64,000 bases of DNA from Streptomyces griseoviridis (GCF_005222485.1 NZ_CP029078.1:1702001-1766000), one strand, 5' to 3'. Positions 17,732 through 27,915 are shown, numbered from the stretch's first letter. Notes: generated by a model not told the origin, from the sequence alone. Numbers and translations: made by a program.

Positions 17732-18330
17732 GGTCTTGCTCCCCCTCCCGCGCGGCGGGCGCGTTCCCCCGTGCCGGGGAAGCGTCGGACCCACCGGCAC
17801 TCGCGGCCAGCGTAGGTCCGTGACGGTCCCTCGACGGCACGATCGGGAACAGTCCACCGAGCGCGGGACGCGTCGGACACCGGTGGGCTCCGGATGCGCT
17901 CGACGGTGATCGGCCTGCCGGGCGGCGGGCCGTCAGGTCCGTCTCCACCCGAGCCGGTTCGACCGTCAACGGGGCTGCGATGAACGGCGGTTCGGGGACA
18001 CGGCGCCCACGATCCCGCTGGAAGCGGGGCCTGTGGAGCGGGGATGAACCCTCCCCGTGCCCTCGCCGACTTCCCCTGCCCGCACGGCCGTTGCCGCCCG
18101 CCGGCCCCCTTCCGGCGCCAACCGGGCTTACGCCCGCTGCGGTTCGCGCCGACGGGCCGCCACGCGCACCCCGGGCACGGCCGGGCGCCCGCGGCCGTGG
18201 ACGCCTGTCGTAGCGGGGGCTGCGAACAAGCCGTCCGGGTGGGCGAGTCGGGGCGCGTGGTCGGACTCCGCGTGCTGCCGGAGGGGCGCGGAGGCGAAGA
18301 ACCGACTCCGAGCGCCGCAGGACCGCCCGC
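17732..18330. other. 600-bp intergenic stretch without a convincing gene
   Basis: Open frames here (for example 18128-18364 minus) have no recognisable domain, poor ribosome sites and atypical composition. One small hairpin, CACGGCC at 18176-18182 with GGCCGTG at 18193-18199, may end transcripts from the AlkZ-like gene. The right part should carry the promoter of the GH6 gene. Confidence 0.6.
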
Positions 18331-19542
18331 TCACCCGGCCTCCGCGATCCGCACCCGCCCGCACTCACCCTCGGACAGGAACAGCGCCAACCGCTCCCCC
18401 TCCGCGACGACTTCGGCGCGCTCGGCCCGGCCGAGCGGACGCAGCCCGGTGACGGCGACGGTGCCCGCGTCGGTCCGCCAGGTCCCGGCGACCCGCCCGT
18501 CGACCAGGAGCACCCGCTCACCGGCGACCGAGAGGCCGCGGTGCTCGTCCGCGACGATCCGGCCGCGCTCCTGGTAGCCGAGGAGCGCGTTGTCGAACGC
18601 CGGCAGGAACCGCACCGGCGCCGGGGTGTCAGGGTCGGGGCGGGGCGCGTCCGGCAGGTCGAGCAGTTCACGCCCCCTGCTGTCCCGGAAGGCGACCAGT
18701 TCCGGGCGGAGCGCGGCCACCGCGCCCGGCAGCCCGGCCACCCCCGACCAGGCCCGCAGATCGGCCGTGGCGGCAGGCCCGAAGGCGGCCAGGTAACGAC
18801 GGACCAGCACCCGCCCGACCGGATCGGAGCCGTGGGAACCCGCCGCGCCGCCGGCCCGGACTCCCGGACGACCCGGACCAGAGCCGCCGGCAACGCCGTT
18901 CACTCCCCCGGGAGCGGTCGGACCGGTCGGCGCGTCCGGCCCGTGCCGGCCCGGTGGGTCGATCTCGCGGCCCAGCCAGACGGCGAGGGACACGTTGCGG
19001 GCGCCGCCGCCGGTCCGCCACACCCCGCGCGGCGGGACCTGCGCCATCGGCAGCAGCGCGGCGACGACCATCTCGCCGAGGGCCCGCGGGGCGGGGCCCG
19101 GCCAGCGTCCGGCCAGCGCGCGGGCCAGTTCCGGCATCGTGCGCGGCTCCCCGTCGGACGCCAACTCGGCCGCGTCCGCCGCGAGTTCGTCGAGGTCGAC
19201 GCCGGCGAACTCGGCCCGGTAGGTGCCCAGCACCCGCTGTCGGAGCATCGGGGCGTGCCGGGCCCGCCAGGCGAGCGCGTCCTCGGCGGTGACCAGGTGG
19301 ACGGTGCGCCGCATCAGATGGGTGCGCACCACCTTCCGGTCGACCAGCAGCCCGGACAGCTCCCCCGGGGCGAAGGCGCGCAGCCGCGACCAGAGCCCGG
19401 TGTACGGCTCCTGCGGTTCCTGCGCCTGCAAGCCGCACAGGTGGCTGACGGCGTCCAGGACCGGCAGGTCGGCCCGGCCCAGGAGCAGTTGGCGGGCGAG
19501 GGTGGCCCGGTTGAGCGCCCGGTCGTCGAGGACGGTCGGCAT
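18331..19542 (-). CDS. AlkZ/YcaQ-like winged-helix DNA glycosylase (HTH_42)
   Basis: A 403-residue protein of the HTH_42 superfamily. Members such as Streptomyces AlkZ and E. coli YcaQ excise alkylated bases and unhook interstrand crosslinks. The N-terminal segment LCGLQAQEPQEPYTGLWSRL contains QAQ, the catalytic Q-x-Q of the AlkZ branch, rather than Q-x-D of YcaQ. A Gly/Pro/Ala-rich insert of about 45 residues (near 205-250) sits in the middle and is probably disordered. The start 19542 has GGGGAG upstream. It precedes no toxin cluster here, so it may be a general repair copy rather than self-resistance. Confidence 0.82.
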   Translation of the reverse strand: MPTVLDDRALNRATLARQLLLGRADLPVLDAVSHLCGLQAQEPQEPYTGLWSRLRAFAPGELSGLLVDRKVVRTHLMRRTVHLVTAEDALAWRARHAPMLRQRVLGTYRAEFAGVDLDELAADAAELASDGEPRTMPELARALAGRWPGPAPRALGEMVVAALLPMAQVPPRGVWRTGGGARNVSLAVWLGREIDPPGRHGPDAPTGPTAPGGVNGVAGGSGPGRPGVRAGGAAGSHGSDPVGRVLVRRYLAAFGPAATADLRAWSGVAGLPGAVAALRPELVAFRDSRGRELLDLPDAPRPDPDTPAPVRFLPAFDNALLGYQERGRIVADEHRGLSVAGERVLLVDGRVAGTWRTDAGTVAVTGLRPLGRAERAEVVAEGERLALFLSEGECGRVRIAEAG

Positions 19543-19583
19543 GGCGGTCTCCCCTCTCCTCTCCCCGTCTCCTTTCCCCGCGC

Positions 19584-20150
19584 TCAGCTCGACTTCCGCC
19601 CGTCGAGCGCCTCGCGGAGGATGTCCGCGTGCCCGGCGTGCTGGGAGGTCTCGGCGATGACGTGCGTGAGCACCCGCCGGACGCTGCGGGTCTCGCCGGG
19701 CCGGTGCCAGGGCACCGCGGGCAGCGGGTGGGCGGCGGAGAGGTCGGGCAGGGACGCGACGATCTCCTCGGTGCGGGCGGCGACCGCCTCGTACCGTTCG
19801 AGGAGTCCGGCGAGGGTGTCGCCCGGCAGCATGCGGAAGTCGTTCTGCCGTTCGATGGCCCACTGCGGGACGGTGCGGGCGGTGCCGGCCGCGAGGTCGG
19901 CCCAGGTGACGTCGTCGGGCAGGTCGTAGCGCTTCGCCGAGGGGCCTTCGAGGACGAACCGCAGCCAGCTCTCCTCCATGGCGGCGACATGTTTGAGGAG
20001 TCCGCCGAGACAGAGCGCGCTGACCGTGGTCCGCTCCCCCGCCCCGGTGTCGTCCAGGTCGCTCATGGTGCTGGTGAGGGCGGCCCGCGCGGCGGCGAGG
20101 GCGGCGAGCAGGTCGGTGCGCTCGGCGTCGAGGGTGGTGGCGGTCGTCAT
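19584..20150 (-). CDS. DinB-superfamily protein (DUF664-like)
   Basis: A 188-residue four-helix bundle protein of the DinB/YfiT superfamily. The probable metal-binding histidines are in LLKHVAAMEESW, and the C-terminal VLTHVIAETSQHAGHADILR is the strongest signature. Many actinobacterial relatives are thiol-dependent transferases, often mycothiol-linked. The gene is divergent from a WYL regulator and shares an operator region with it, so it is probably a regulated target. Confidence 0.88.
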   Translation of the reverse strand: MTTATTLDAERTDLLAALAAARAALTSTMSDLDDTGAGERTTVSALCLGGLLKHVAAMEESWLRFVLEGPSAKRYDLPDDVTWADLAAGTARTVPQWAIERQNDFRMLPGDTLAGLLERYEAVAARTEEIVASLPDLSAAHPLPAVPWHRPGETRSVRRVLTHVIAETSQHAGHADILREALDGRKSS

Positions 20151-20243
20151 GGTCTTCGGGTCCTTCCGGTCGGGTGTCTCTCACGGAACGCTCGTCGGCG
20201 GGCACGGCTCCTGACCGGGCGCGCGCCACACGCCTCTCGCCGA

Positions 20244-20320
20244 GGGCGCCCCTCGTCGAGGACGCCCCTCGTCGAGGACGCCCGTCGTCGAGCGGATGCC
20301 CGTCGTCGAGCGGACGCTCC
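20244..20320. repeat. 16-bp tandem repeat between DinB and WYL genes
   Basis: About four and a half imperfect units of GGACGCCC(C/G)(T/G)CGTCGA lie head to tail in the divergent gap, before the WYL operator. No coding role is likely. Confidence 0.7.
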
Positions 20321-20349
20321 TGGTGCGGAACACCCTCACCTTCGCAGGG

Positions 20350-20374
20350 GTAGCGGACAGGAGGTGTCCGCTAC
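20350..20374. promoter_or_regulatory. Operator of the WYL-domain regulator
   Basis: GTAGCGGACA at 20350-20359 and TGTCCGCTAC at 20365-20374 form a perfect 10-bp inverted repeat with a 5-nt spacer. It ends 19 nt before the WYL gene ATG, where a repressor could block its promoter. Confidence 0.85.
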
Positions 20375-20393
20375 CGCTGCTCATACTGAGGTC

Positions 20394-21386
20394 ATGCCGA
20401 AGACCTCCGCGCGTCTGCTCTCCCTGCTCTCGCTGCTCCAGGCGCGTCGGGACTGGCCGGGCGCGCTGCTCGCCGAGCGGCTCGACGTCAGCGCGCGCAC
20501 GGTCCGCCGGGATGTGGACCGGCTGCGTGAACTCGGGTATCCGGTCGCCGCCGTCAAGGGCCCCGACGGCGGCTACCGGCTGGAGGCCGGGGCGGCGCTG
20601 CCACCGCTGCTGTTCGACGACGACCAGGCGGTGGCCGTCGCCGTCGCACTGCGGACCGCCGCGGTGACCGGCGCCGGCATCGAGGAGGCGTCGGCGCGCG
20701 CCCTGAACACCGTCAGGCAGGTGATGCCGGCCCGGCTGCGGCACCGCGTCGACTCCCTGCGGGTGACCGCCGTGGAGCGTGCCGGGCCCCGGCCGCGGAT
20801 CGATCCGCGGGTGCTGGTGGCGCTCAGCGCCGCGGTCAGGGACCGCGAGGTGCTGCGCTTCGACTACGCGGCGCCCGGCGCCCCCGACGCCGGGCAGCCG
20901 CCGCCCCGGCGGGCCGAGCCGCACCACCTGGTGACCTGGGGCGGGCGGTGGTACCTGGTCGCCTGGGATCTGGAGCGGGCGGACTGGCGCACGTTCCGCG
21001 TCGACCGGATCACCCCGCGCGTCCCGGCCGGGCCCCGGTTCACCCCGCGCGAGCTGCCCGGCGCGTCGGTGGCCGCATTCGTCGCCGCCCGCTTCCAGGG
21101 GCACGACAGCCAGATCTGCCGGGGCGAGGTGATCCTCGGCCTGCCGGCCGCCGCCGTCTCCCCGTACGCGCCGGACGCGCTCGTCGAGGAACTCGGCCCC
21201 GACCGCTGCCGGGTCGTGCTGAGCGCCTGGTCGTGGACGGGGCTCGCGGCCGGGCTCGGCCGTTTCGACACCGACATCGAGGTGGTCGGACCGCCCGAAC
21301 TCAAGGCGGCCTGCGGCCGGTTGGCGCGCAGGTACGCCGACGCGGCTCAGTCCTCGGGCAGTTCGACCGGCGCGATCTCGTCGTAG
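20394..21386 (+). CDS. YafY-type DeoR-like regulator with WYL domain
   Basis: A 330-residue transcription factor. The N-terminal HTH_11 domain includes LLAERLDVSARTVRRDVDRL. A middle WYL domain has RAEPHHLVTWGGRWYLVAWD and WRTFRVDRI, the ligand-sensing fold. The C-terminal WCX extension covers roughly residues 240-320. ATG 20394 is preceded by GAGG. A perfect palindrome upstream suggests autoregulation and control of the divergent DinB gene. Its 3' end overlaps the convergent davB-like gene by 40 bp. Confidence 0.92.
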   Translation: MPKTSARLLSLLSLLQARRDWPGALLAERLDVSARTVRRDVDRLRELGYPVAAVKGPDGGYRLEAGAALPPLLFDDDQAVAVAVALRTAAVTGAGIEEASARALNTVRQVMPARLRHRVDSLRVTAVERAGPRPRIDPRVLVALSAAVRDREVLRFDYAAPGAPDAGQPPPRRAEPHHLVTWGGRWYLVAWDLERADWRTFRVDRITPRVPAGPRFTPRELPGASVAAFVAARFQGHDSQICRGEVILGLPAAAVSPYAPDALVEELGPDRCRVVLSAWSWTGLAAGLGRFDTDIEVVGPPELKAACGRLARRYADAAQSSGSSTGAISS

Positions 21387-23047
21387 AGGTCGCCCGGACC
21401 CGGGTTGGTGGCGTCGGTGGCGCCGCCGAGGTGGTGCATGACGCCCCACACCGCGTTCAGGGCGGTCTGCACGGCGCCCTCGGCCCAACCCGCCGTCCAG
21501 GAGATGTCGTCGCCCGCGAGGAAGACGCCCCGCTGGTCGGCGGGGAGCCGGTCCTGCATGAAGTGGGTGAACAGGCGCCGCTGGTAGCGGTAGTGGCCCG
21601 GCAGGTTGGCCTTGAACGCGCCCATGAAATAAGGCTCGTTCTCCCAGGACACGGTCACCGGGTTGCCAATGACGTGCTTCCTGATGTCGACCTTCGGATA
21701 GATCTCGCCGAGCGACTTCAGCATCACCTCCATCCGCTCCTTCGCGGACAGCGGCAGCCACTTCAGGCTGTCGTCGCACCAGGTGTAGGAGAGGCAGATG
21801 ACGGCCGGCCGGTCGGGTCCGTCGTCGAGGAGGTAGGTGCCGCGGGTCATCCGGTCGGTGAGGGTCATCGACATGACGTCCCGGCCGGTCTCCTCGTCGC
21901 GGTCCCGCCAGAACGGCCGGTCCACCGGCACGAACAGCTTCGACGACTCCATGTAGTGGGTGCGCTCGATCGCCGTCCAGTGGTCGATCGGAAAGAGCGA
22001 GTCGTCGCAGTCGATCTTCGAGAGGAGCATCCAGGACTGGGCGGTGAAGACGGCGGCCCTGAAGGTGCGGATGTCGCCGCGGGCGTCCGTGACGGTGATC
22101 CGGTTGCCTGCGGTGCGGTGCATCCTGGTGACGGCGGGCAGCGGCGCACCGCCGTCGTGCAGGCTCGCGAGCGAGGTGCCCTGCGCCCAGTGGGTGATCT
22201 TCCCCGGCTCGCGTTCCCAGAGGCGCAGCGGCAGTTGCTGGGAGCCGCCGACGATGCCGCGGTGGTGGTCGTCGGCCTCGGTGTAGACGACCCGCAGGAT
22301 CTCCAGGATGGAGTTGGGGAAGTCGGTGTCCCAGCCGCCGGTGCCGAAGCCGACCTGGCCGAAGATCTCCCGGTGCCTGAAGGACCGGAACGCCTCGGAG
22401 GCGCAGAGGAACCCGTAGAACGTCTGGTTGTCGAGCTGTTCGACCAGCCGCGCCCAGATCGCGCGGATGCGCGGCACGTCCCGCTCGCGCAGGGCGCGGT
22501 TCATGTCGGAGAAGTCGGCGCCCTCCTCCAGGCACCGGTTCCAGGCGTCGGCGACGTCGCGGTAGACCTGCGGCAGGTCGGCGGCGGTCTCGGCGTAGTG
22601 CGACTCGCCCTTGAGGTCGACGACCGTCGAAGGGGTGCTCTCCGCGAGGGGGTTGGGGAAGGGCCTGGTCTCGAGGCCGACCAGGTCGATGTAGTGCTGG
22701 AGCGCCGTGGACGACGGCGGGAAGCGCATCGCGCCCATCTCCGCGGTCAGCCCCTCGGTGCCGGGGCCGTCGAAGCCGACGGTCCGCAGCCGGCCGCCGA
22801 TCCGGTCGGCCTCGTACACGACGGGCCTGAGCCCCATCTTCATCAGCTCGTACGCGGCGACGATCCCGGAGAGTCCGCCGCCGATGACGGCGACCTCGGT
22901 GCCGTGCTCGGTGGCCGGTATCTGGCCGAGGCCCGCCGGATGGGCGAGGAAGTCGTCGTAGGCGTAGGGGAAGTCCGGGCCGAACATGGTGATCGGCGGC
23001 TGCTGCGCGTCGGTGTGCTCGACGGCGTTGGGCACCGTGGACGTCAT
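21347..23047 (-). CDS. davB: DavB-like L-lysine 2-monooxygenase (flavin monoamine oxidase family)
   Basis: A 566-residue FAD enzyme. The dinucleotide-binding motif VIGGGLSGIVAAYEL lies near residues 54-68, with GGRLRTVGF after it. The C-terminal FLAGDDISWTAGWAEGAVQT is the FAD-closing motif. The N-terminal ITMFGPDFPYAYDDFLAHPA and the final NPGPGDLYDEIAP agree with what I recall of Pseudomonas lysine 2-monooxygenase DavB, which converts lysine, oxygen and water chemistry to 5-aminovaleramide, CO2. Arginine is an alternative substrate in some streptomycetes. It follows the DavA-like amidase by 39 nt. Substrate rests on similarity and context. Confidence 0.85.
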   Translation of the reverse strand: MTSTVPNAVEHTDAQQPPITMFGPDFPYAYDDFLAHPAGLGQIPATEHGTEVAVIGGGLSGIVAAYELMKMGLRPVVYEADRIGGRLRTVGFDGPGTEGLTAEMGAMRFPPSSTALQHYIDLVGLETRPFPNPLAESTPSTVVDLKGESHYAETAADLPQVYRDVADAWNRCLEEGADFSDMNRALRERDVPRIRAIWARLVEQLDNQTFYGFLCASEAFRSFRHREIFGQVGFGTGGWDTDFPNSILEILRVVYTEADDHHRGIVGGSQQLPLRLWEREPGKITHWAQGTSLASLHDGGAPLPAVTRMHRTAGNRITVTDARGDIRTFRAAVFTAQSWMLLSKIDCDDSLFPIDHWTAIERTHYMESSKLFVPVDRPFWRDRDEETGRDVMSMTLTDRMTRGTYLLDDGPDRPAVICLSYTWCDDSLKWLPLSAKERMEVMLKSLGEIYPKVDIRKHVIGNPVTVSWENEPYFMGAFKANLPGHYRYQRRLFTHFMQDRLPADQRGVFLAGDDISWTAGWAEGAVQTALNAVWGVMHHLGGATDATNPGPGDLYDEIAPVELPED

Positions 23048-23086
23048 GGGGTACGGACTCCTTGCGGCAACGAAGATCAGGGGGTG

Positions 23087-23875
23087 TCAGACCAGGGACC
23101 CGTAGAGGTCCGGGCGGCGGTCGGCGAGGTAGGGGTTGGCCTCGCGGGAGGCGGCCAGGAAGGCGGGGTCGACGTCCGCGAGGGCGAGTTCCTCGCCGCG
23201 TCCCGCGCGGGTGCGGGCGACCCCGTCGGGCCCGGCGAGGACGGAGAGCCCGACGAACTCGAACTCCCCTTCCGTGCCGACCCGGTTGACGTAGGCGACG
23301 TACATCTGGTTCTCGAAGGCCCGCACCGGGATCATCGATTCGGCGACGAACTGGAACGGGTGCATCTGCGCCGTCGGCACCACCAGCAGGTCGGTGCCCG
23401 CCAGGGCGTGGGCGCGGACGTTCTCGGGGAACTCGACGTCGTAGCAGATCAGCAGGCCGACCCGGAGGCCGTCCAGTTCCGCCTGGGCGACGGGCAGGTC
23501 GCCCGGCGTGAAGTGGTCGCGTTCGAAGCAGCCGAAGAGGTGCGTCTTGCGGTGGTTGGCGAGGCGGTCGCCGGTGGCGGAGATCAGCTGGACCGCGTTG
23601 AAGACGTGCTCGCCCGCCCGCTCGGGATAGCCGTAGGCGACGGCGAGGCCGTGCCGGGCGGCGAGGTCGGCGACCGCGTCCGCCGCGTCGCCGTCGGCGG
23701 GTTCGGCGAGCCGGCCGACGGCGTCGCCGATGGCGTACCCGGTGAGGAACAGCTCCGGTGTGACCAGCAGCCCGGCGCCCGCGGCGGCGGCCCGGCCGGC
23801 CGCCTCGTCGAGGACCTGGAGGTTCTCGGCGACGGAGCCTGGGCGGCCTGAGCTCTGGAGCAGGGCGGTGCGCAT
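23087..23875 (-). CDS. davA: DavA-like 5-aminovaleramidase (carbon-nitrogen hydrolase)
   Basis: A 262-residue nitrilase-superfamily amidase. The catalytic triad is visible: Glu in LLVTPELFLTGY near residue 41, Lys in NHRKTHLFG near 110, and Cys in VGLLICYDVEFPENVRAH near 144. The overall sequence resembles Pseudomonas DavA, which hydrolyses 5-aminovaleramide to 5-aminovalerate. Together with the next gene it would form steps one and two of the aminovalerate route for lysine. No davT or davD is present, so later steps must be encoded elsewhere. Confidence 0.87.
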   Translation of the reverse strand: MRTALLQSSGRPGSVAENLQVLDEAAGRAAAAGAGLLVTPELFLTGYAIGDAVGRLAEPADGDAADAVADLAARHGLAVAYGYPERAGEHVFNAVQLISATGDRLANHRKTHLFGCFERDHFTPGDLPVAQAELDGLRVGLLICYDVEFPENVRAHALAGTDLLVVPTAQMHPFQFVAESMIPVRAFENQMYVAYVNRVGTEGEFEFVGLSVLAGPDGVARTRAGRGEELALADVDPAFLAASREANPYLADRRPDLYGSLV

Positions 23876-23992
23876 GCGGGGTCCTCACGGGTGCCGGGGG
23901 GCGTCGGGGAGGCCGCCCGGGACGACGGCCGGGGAGCCCTCTAGACGGTACGGTCGGCGCCCGCGGCCGGACAAGGAGCAGCCGTTGCGCGC

Positions 23993-24043
23993 CGGTGCGC
24001 GGTTCGTTGCGCGGGCCGCACACCGGGCGGCGATTCGTTGCGC
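23993..24043. promoter_or_regulatory. Repeated CGTTGCGC boxes upstream of davA (candidate AsnC/Lrp sites)
   Basis: CGTTGCGC occurs at 23993-24000, 24005-24012 and 24036-24043. Starts are 12 and 31 nt apart, close to whole helical turns. Similar boxes lie upstream of the permease-lrp operon, making the linked AsnC/Lrp protein the likely binder. Confidence 0.6.
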
Positions 24044-24101
24044 ACCAGGTCACGGGCGCCGTCGCGGCCACGTCACGCCCCCGGGCACGCGTCGCGCGAC
24101 A

Positions 24102-24142
24102 CCGCACGCCCCCGGCGCGCGTCATGTGCCGGGGGCGTGCGG
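24102..24142 (-). terminator. Terminator after the lrp gene
   Basis: A 15-bp perfect stem: arms 24102-24116 and 24128-24142 (core CACGCCCCCGGC / GCCGGGGGCGTG) around an 11-nt loop. It lies about 110 nt beyond the lrp stop on the minus strand, separating that operon from davA. Confidence 0.75.
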
Positions 24143-24184
24143 GGAACTCTGTCGGGGATGCTGTCCGAGGGCCTCCGGGGGCAC

Positions 24185-24252
24185 GGGGGCTTCCGGGGGC
24201 TTCCGGGGGCTTCCGGGGGCTGTCCGGGGGCTGTCCGGGGGCTGTCCGGGGA
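24185..24252. repeat. Short tandem repeats between lrp and davA
   Basis: Three units of GGGGGCTTCC (10 bp) are followed by three units of GGGGGCTGTCC (11 bp). The run stops next to the lrp stop codon. The 380-bp gap 23876-24254 otherwise holds the terminator and the davA control region. Confidence 0.85.
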
Positions 24253-24254
24253 AC

Positions 24255-24707
24255 TTATCCGGGCGTCCCCGACGAGAAGCGGCGCAGCAGCGGCGACAGG
24301 ACCAGCACCGACTTGGTGCGTTCCACGAAGGGCTCGCCCGCGATCCGTTCCAGGACCCGTTCGAAGTGGCGCATGTCGGCGGCGAAGACCTGCACGATCG
24401 CGTCCGCGTCGCCGGTGACGGTCGACGCGGCCACGACCTCCTGGTAGCGCTCCAGGCCCCGCTGGATGGTCTCGGGCGAGGTGTTGCTGCGGCAGTAGAT
24501 CTCGACGAAGCCCTCGGTCTCCCAGCCGAGCGCCGCCGGGTCCACCCGTACGGTGAAGCCGGTGATGGCGCCGGTGGCGCGCAGCCGGTCGACGCGGCGT
24601 TTCACGGCGGGCGCGGAGAGCCCGACGAGCTGGCCGATGTCGGCGTAGGAGCGGCGGGCGTCCTCGGCGAGGGCGTGCACGATGCGTTCGTCGAGTGGGT
24701 TCAGCAC
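24255..24707 (-). CDS. Lrp/AsnC-family transcriptional regulator
   Basis: A 150-residue feast/famine regulator. The N-terminal winged helix is NPLDERIVHALAEDARRSYA with recognition helix LSAPAVKRRVDRLR near 30-43. The C-terminal RAM/AsnC ligand domain includes VVAASTVTGDADAIVQVFA. Such proteins bind amino acids and wrap DNA as octamers. It follows the permease gene by 9 nt and lies upstream of the davA-davB pair, so lysine or a lysine product is the expected effector. Repeated TTGCG boxes flank both operons. Confidence 0.93.
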   Translation of the reverse strand: MLNPLDERIVHALAEDARRSYADIGQLVGLSAPAVKRRVDRLRATGAITGFTVRVDPAALGWETEGFVEIYCRSNTSPETIQRGLERYQEVVAASTVTGDADAIVQVFAADMRHFERVLERIAGEPFVERTKSVLVLSPLLRRFSSGTPG

Positions 24708-24716
24708 GGGGGTGGT

Positions 24717-26180
24717 TCAGCTCTCAGATGGTGCGAGACGGGAGCGGCGGTGACCGTAGAGGAAGTAGAACACGAGCCCGGCGGCCATCCAGCACCCGAA
24801 GACCACCCAGGTGACGGAGGACAGGCTGCCCATCAGCCAGACGCAGAGCGCGAAGCCGAGGGCGGGCAGCACCGGGGAGAGCGGCACCCGGAAGGTGCGG
24901 GGCATCTCGGGCCTGGTCCTGCGCAGGACGACGACGGCGACGTTGACGAGCGCGAAGGCGAAGAGGGTGCCGATGCTGGTCGCGTCGGCGAGCTGGCCGA
25001 GCGGGATGACCGAGGCGAGGACGCCGCAGAACAGCGAGACGATCAGGGTGTTGGCGCGGGGCGCGCCGGTTTTGGGGTGGACCCTGGCGAAGATCTTGGG
25101 CACCAGGCCGTCCCTGGCCATGGCGAACAGGATGCGGGTCTGGCCGTAGAGGACGGTGAGGACGACGCTGGCGATGGCGATCACCGCGCAGAACGCGAGC
25201 AGGGTGCCCCAGACGGTCTCCCCCGTGACGTCCCGCATGATCTGGGCGAGGGCGGCCTCGGAGTCGTCGAAGCGCCGCCAGGGCCTGGCGCCCACGGCGA
25301 CGGCCGCGACCATCACGTACAGGAGCGTGACGATGACGAGCGACAGCATGATGGCGCGGGGCAGGTCCCGCTGCGGGTTCTTGGCCTCCTCGCCGGCCGT
25401 GGAGGCGGCGTCGAAGCCGATGTACGAGAAGAACAGGGTGGCGCCCGCGGCGCTGACCCCGGCCACCCCGAGCGGCATGAAGTGCGCGTAGTTGCCCGAC
25501 TTGAAGCCCTGCACGCCGATGGCGCAGAACATGACCAGCGCGGCGATCTTGACGCAGACCATGATCGTGTTGGCGCGGGCCGACTCGCGGGCGCCGCCCA
25601 GCAGGAACGTCATGGCGAGCAGGACGACGATCAGCGCGGGCAGGTTGAAGACGCCGCCGTCGCCCGGCGGGGCGGAGAGCGCCTCGGGGAGGGTGACGCC
25701 GATGGTGCCGTCGAGGAGTTCGTTCAGGTACTGGCCCCAGCCGACGGCGACGGCCGCGACGGAGACGCCGTACTCCAGGATCAGACACCAGCCGCAGACC
25801 CAGGCGATGAGTTCGCCCAGGGTGGCGTACGCGTAGGAGTAGGAGGAGCCGGCGACGGGGATGGTGCCGGCGAGTTCGGCGTAGGAGAGGGCCGAGAAGA
25901 GGGCGGTGAACCCGGCGAGGACGAAGGAGAGGATGACGGCGGGTCCGGCCTTGGGCACGGCCTCGCCGAGGACCACGAAGATGCCGGTGCCGAGGGTGGC
26001 GCCGATGCTGATCATGGTCAGCTGCCAGAGCCCGAGCGAGCGCCTGAGCGTCCCGCCCTCGCCGTGGCCGCCCTCGGCGACCAGCAGTTCCACCGGTTTG
26101 CGCCGCATCAGACGGGCGCCGAACCCCGGGGCGGCTCCTGGGTTCGGGTGGTCTTGCTGGGGTGCTCCTTGGTCCGGCAC
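24717..26180 (-). CDS. APC-superfamily amino acid permease (cationic amino acid transporter type)
   Basis: A 487-residue permease with about 12-14 membrane segments. The CAT-type start is LWQLTMISIGATLGTGIFV near residues 52-70. Other conserved pieces are AGSSYSYAYATLGELIAWVC and FFSYIGFDAASTAGEEAKNP. CAT proteins carry lysine, arginine and related cations, which fits a locus with DavB/DavA enzymes. It is the first gene of the permease-lrp operon. Lysine specificity is inferred from context only. Confidence 0.9.
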   Translation of the reverse strand: MPDQGAPQQDHPNPGAAPGFGARLMRRKPVELLVAEGGHGEGGTLRRSLGLWQLTMISIGATLGTGIFVVLGEAVPKAGPAVILSFVLAGFTALFSALSYAELAGTIPVAGSSYSYAYATLGELIAWVCGWCLILEYGVSVAAVAVGWGQYLNELLDGTIGVTLPEALSAPPGDGGVFNLPALIVVLLAMTFLLGGARESARANTIMVCVKIAALVMFCAIGVQGFKSGNYAHFMPLGVAGVSAAGATLFFSYIGFDAASTAGEEAKNPQRDLPRAIMLSLVIVTLLYVMVAAVAVGARPWRRFDDSEAALAQIMRDVTGETVWGTLLAFCAVIAIASVVLTVLYGQTRILFAMARDGLVPKIFARVHPKTGAPRANTLIVSLFCGVLASVIPLGQLADATSIGTLFAFALVNVAVVVLRRTRPEMPRTFRVPLSPVLPALGFALCVWLMGSLSSVTWVVFGCWMAAGLVFYFLYGHRRSRLAPSES

Positions 26181-26326
26181 GCGCCGACTCCTTCGTCACA
26201 GCGGTCAGGCGTCGGGAACCGGCGGCGCACCCGCGTGAGCGGGGAACCCACCGAGCGGAGTCCCCGGCACGCCACGTACAGCGCAGCACCTTACGAGCCG
26301 CGCCGACCCCCGCGTAATGCGGCAGC

Positions 26327-26384
26327 CTTGCGCGTCGCCGCAAGATCGTTGCGTTCCGGGCGGCGGCACGCCGTTTCGTTGCGC
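26327..26384. promoter_or_regulatory. Repeated TTGCG boxes upstream of the permease-lrp operon
   Basis: TTGCG cores start at 26328, 26349 and 26379, spaced 21 and 30 nt. The middle one is part of a palindrome, CGCAA-GATCG-TTGCG at 26339-26353. The boxes match those before davA. They lie between the permease start and the guaB1 stop. Confidence 0.6.
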
Positions 26385-26430
26385 GCCGCCCCGGGGCGTC
26401 CCGCCGGGGTCCACGCCCGGCGGGGGGCGG

Positions 26431-27915
<1,485 letters not shown>

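Noticed and set aside
18128..18364. Minus-strand 78-residue frame in the 17.7-18.3 kb gap
   Set aside because: No family, Arg/Gly/Ala-rich composition, no ribosome site, and it overlaps the end of the AlkZ-like gene.
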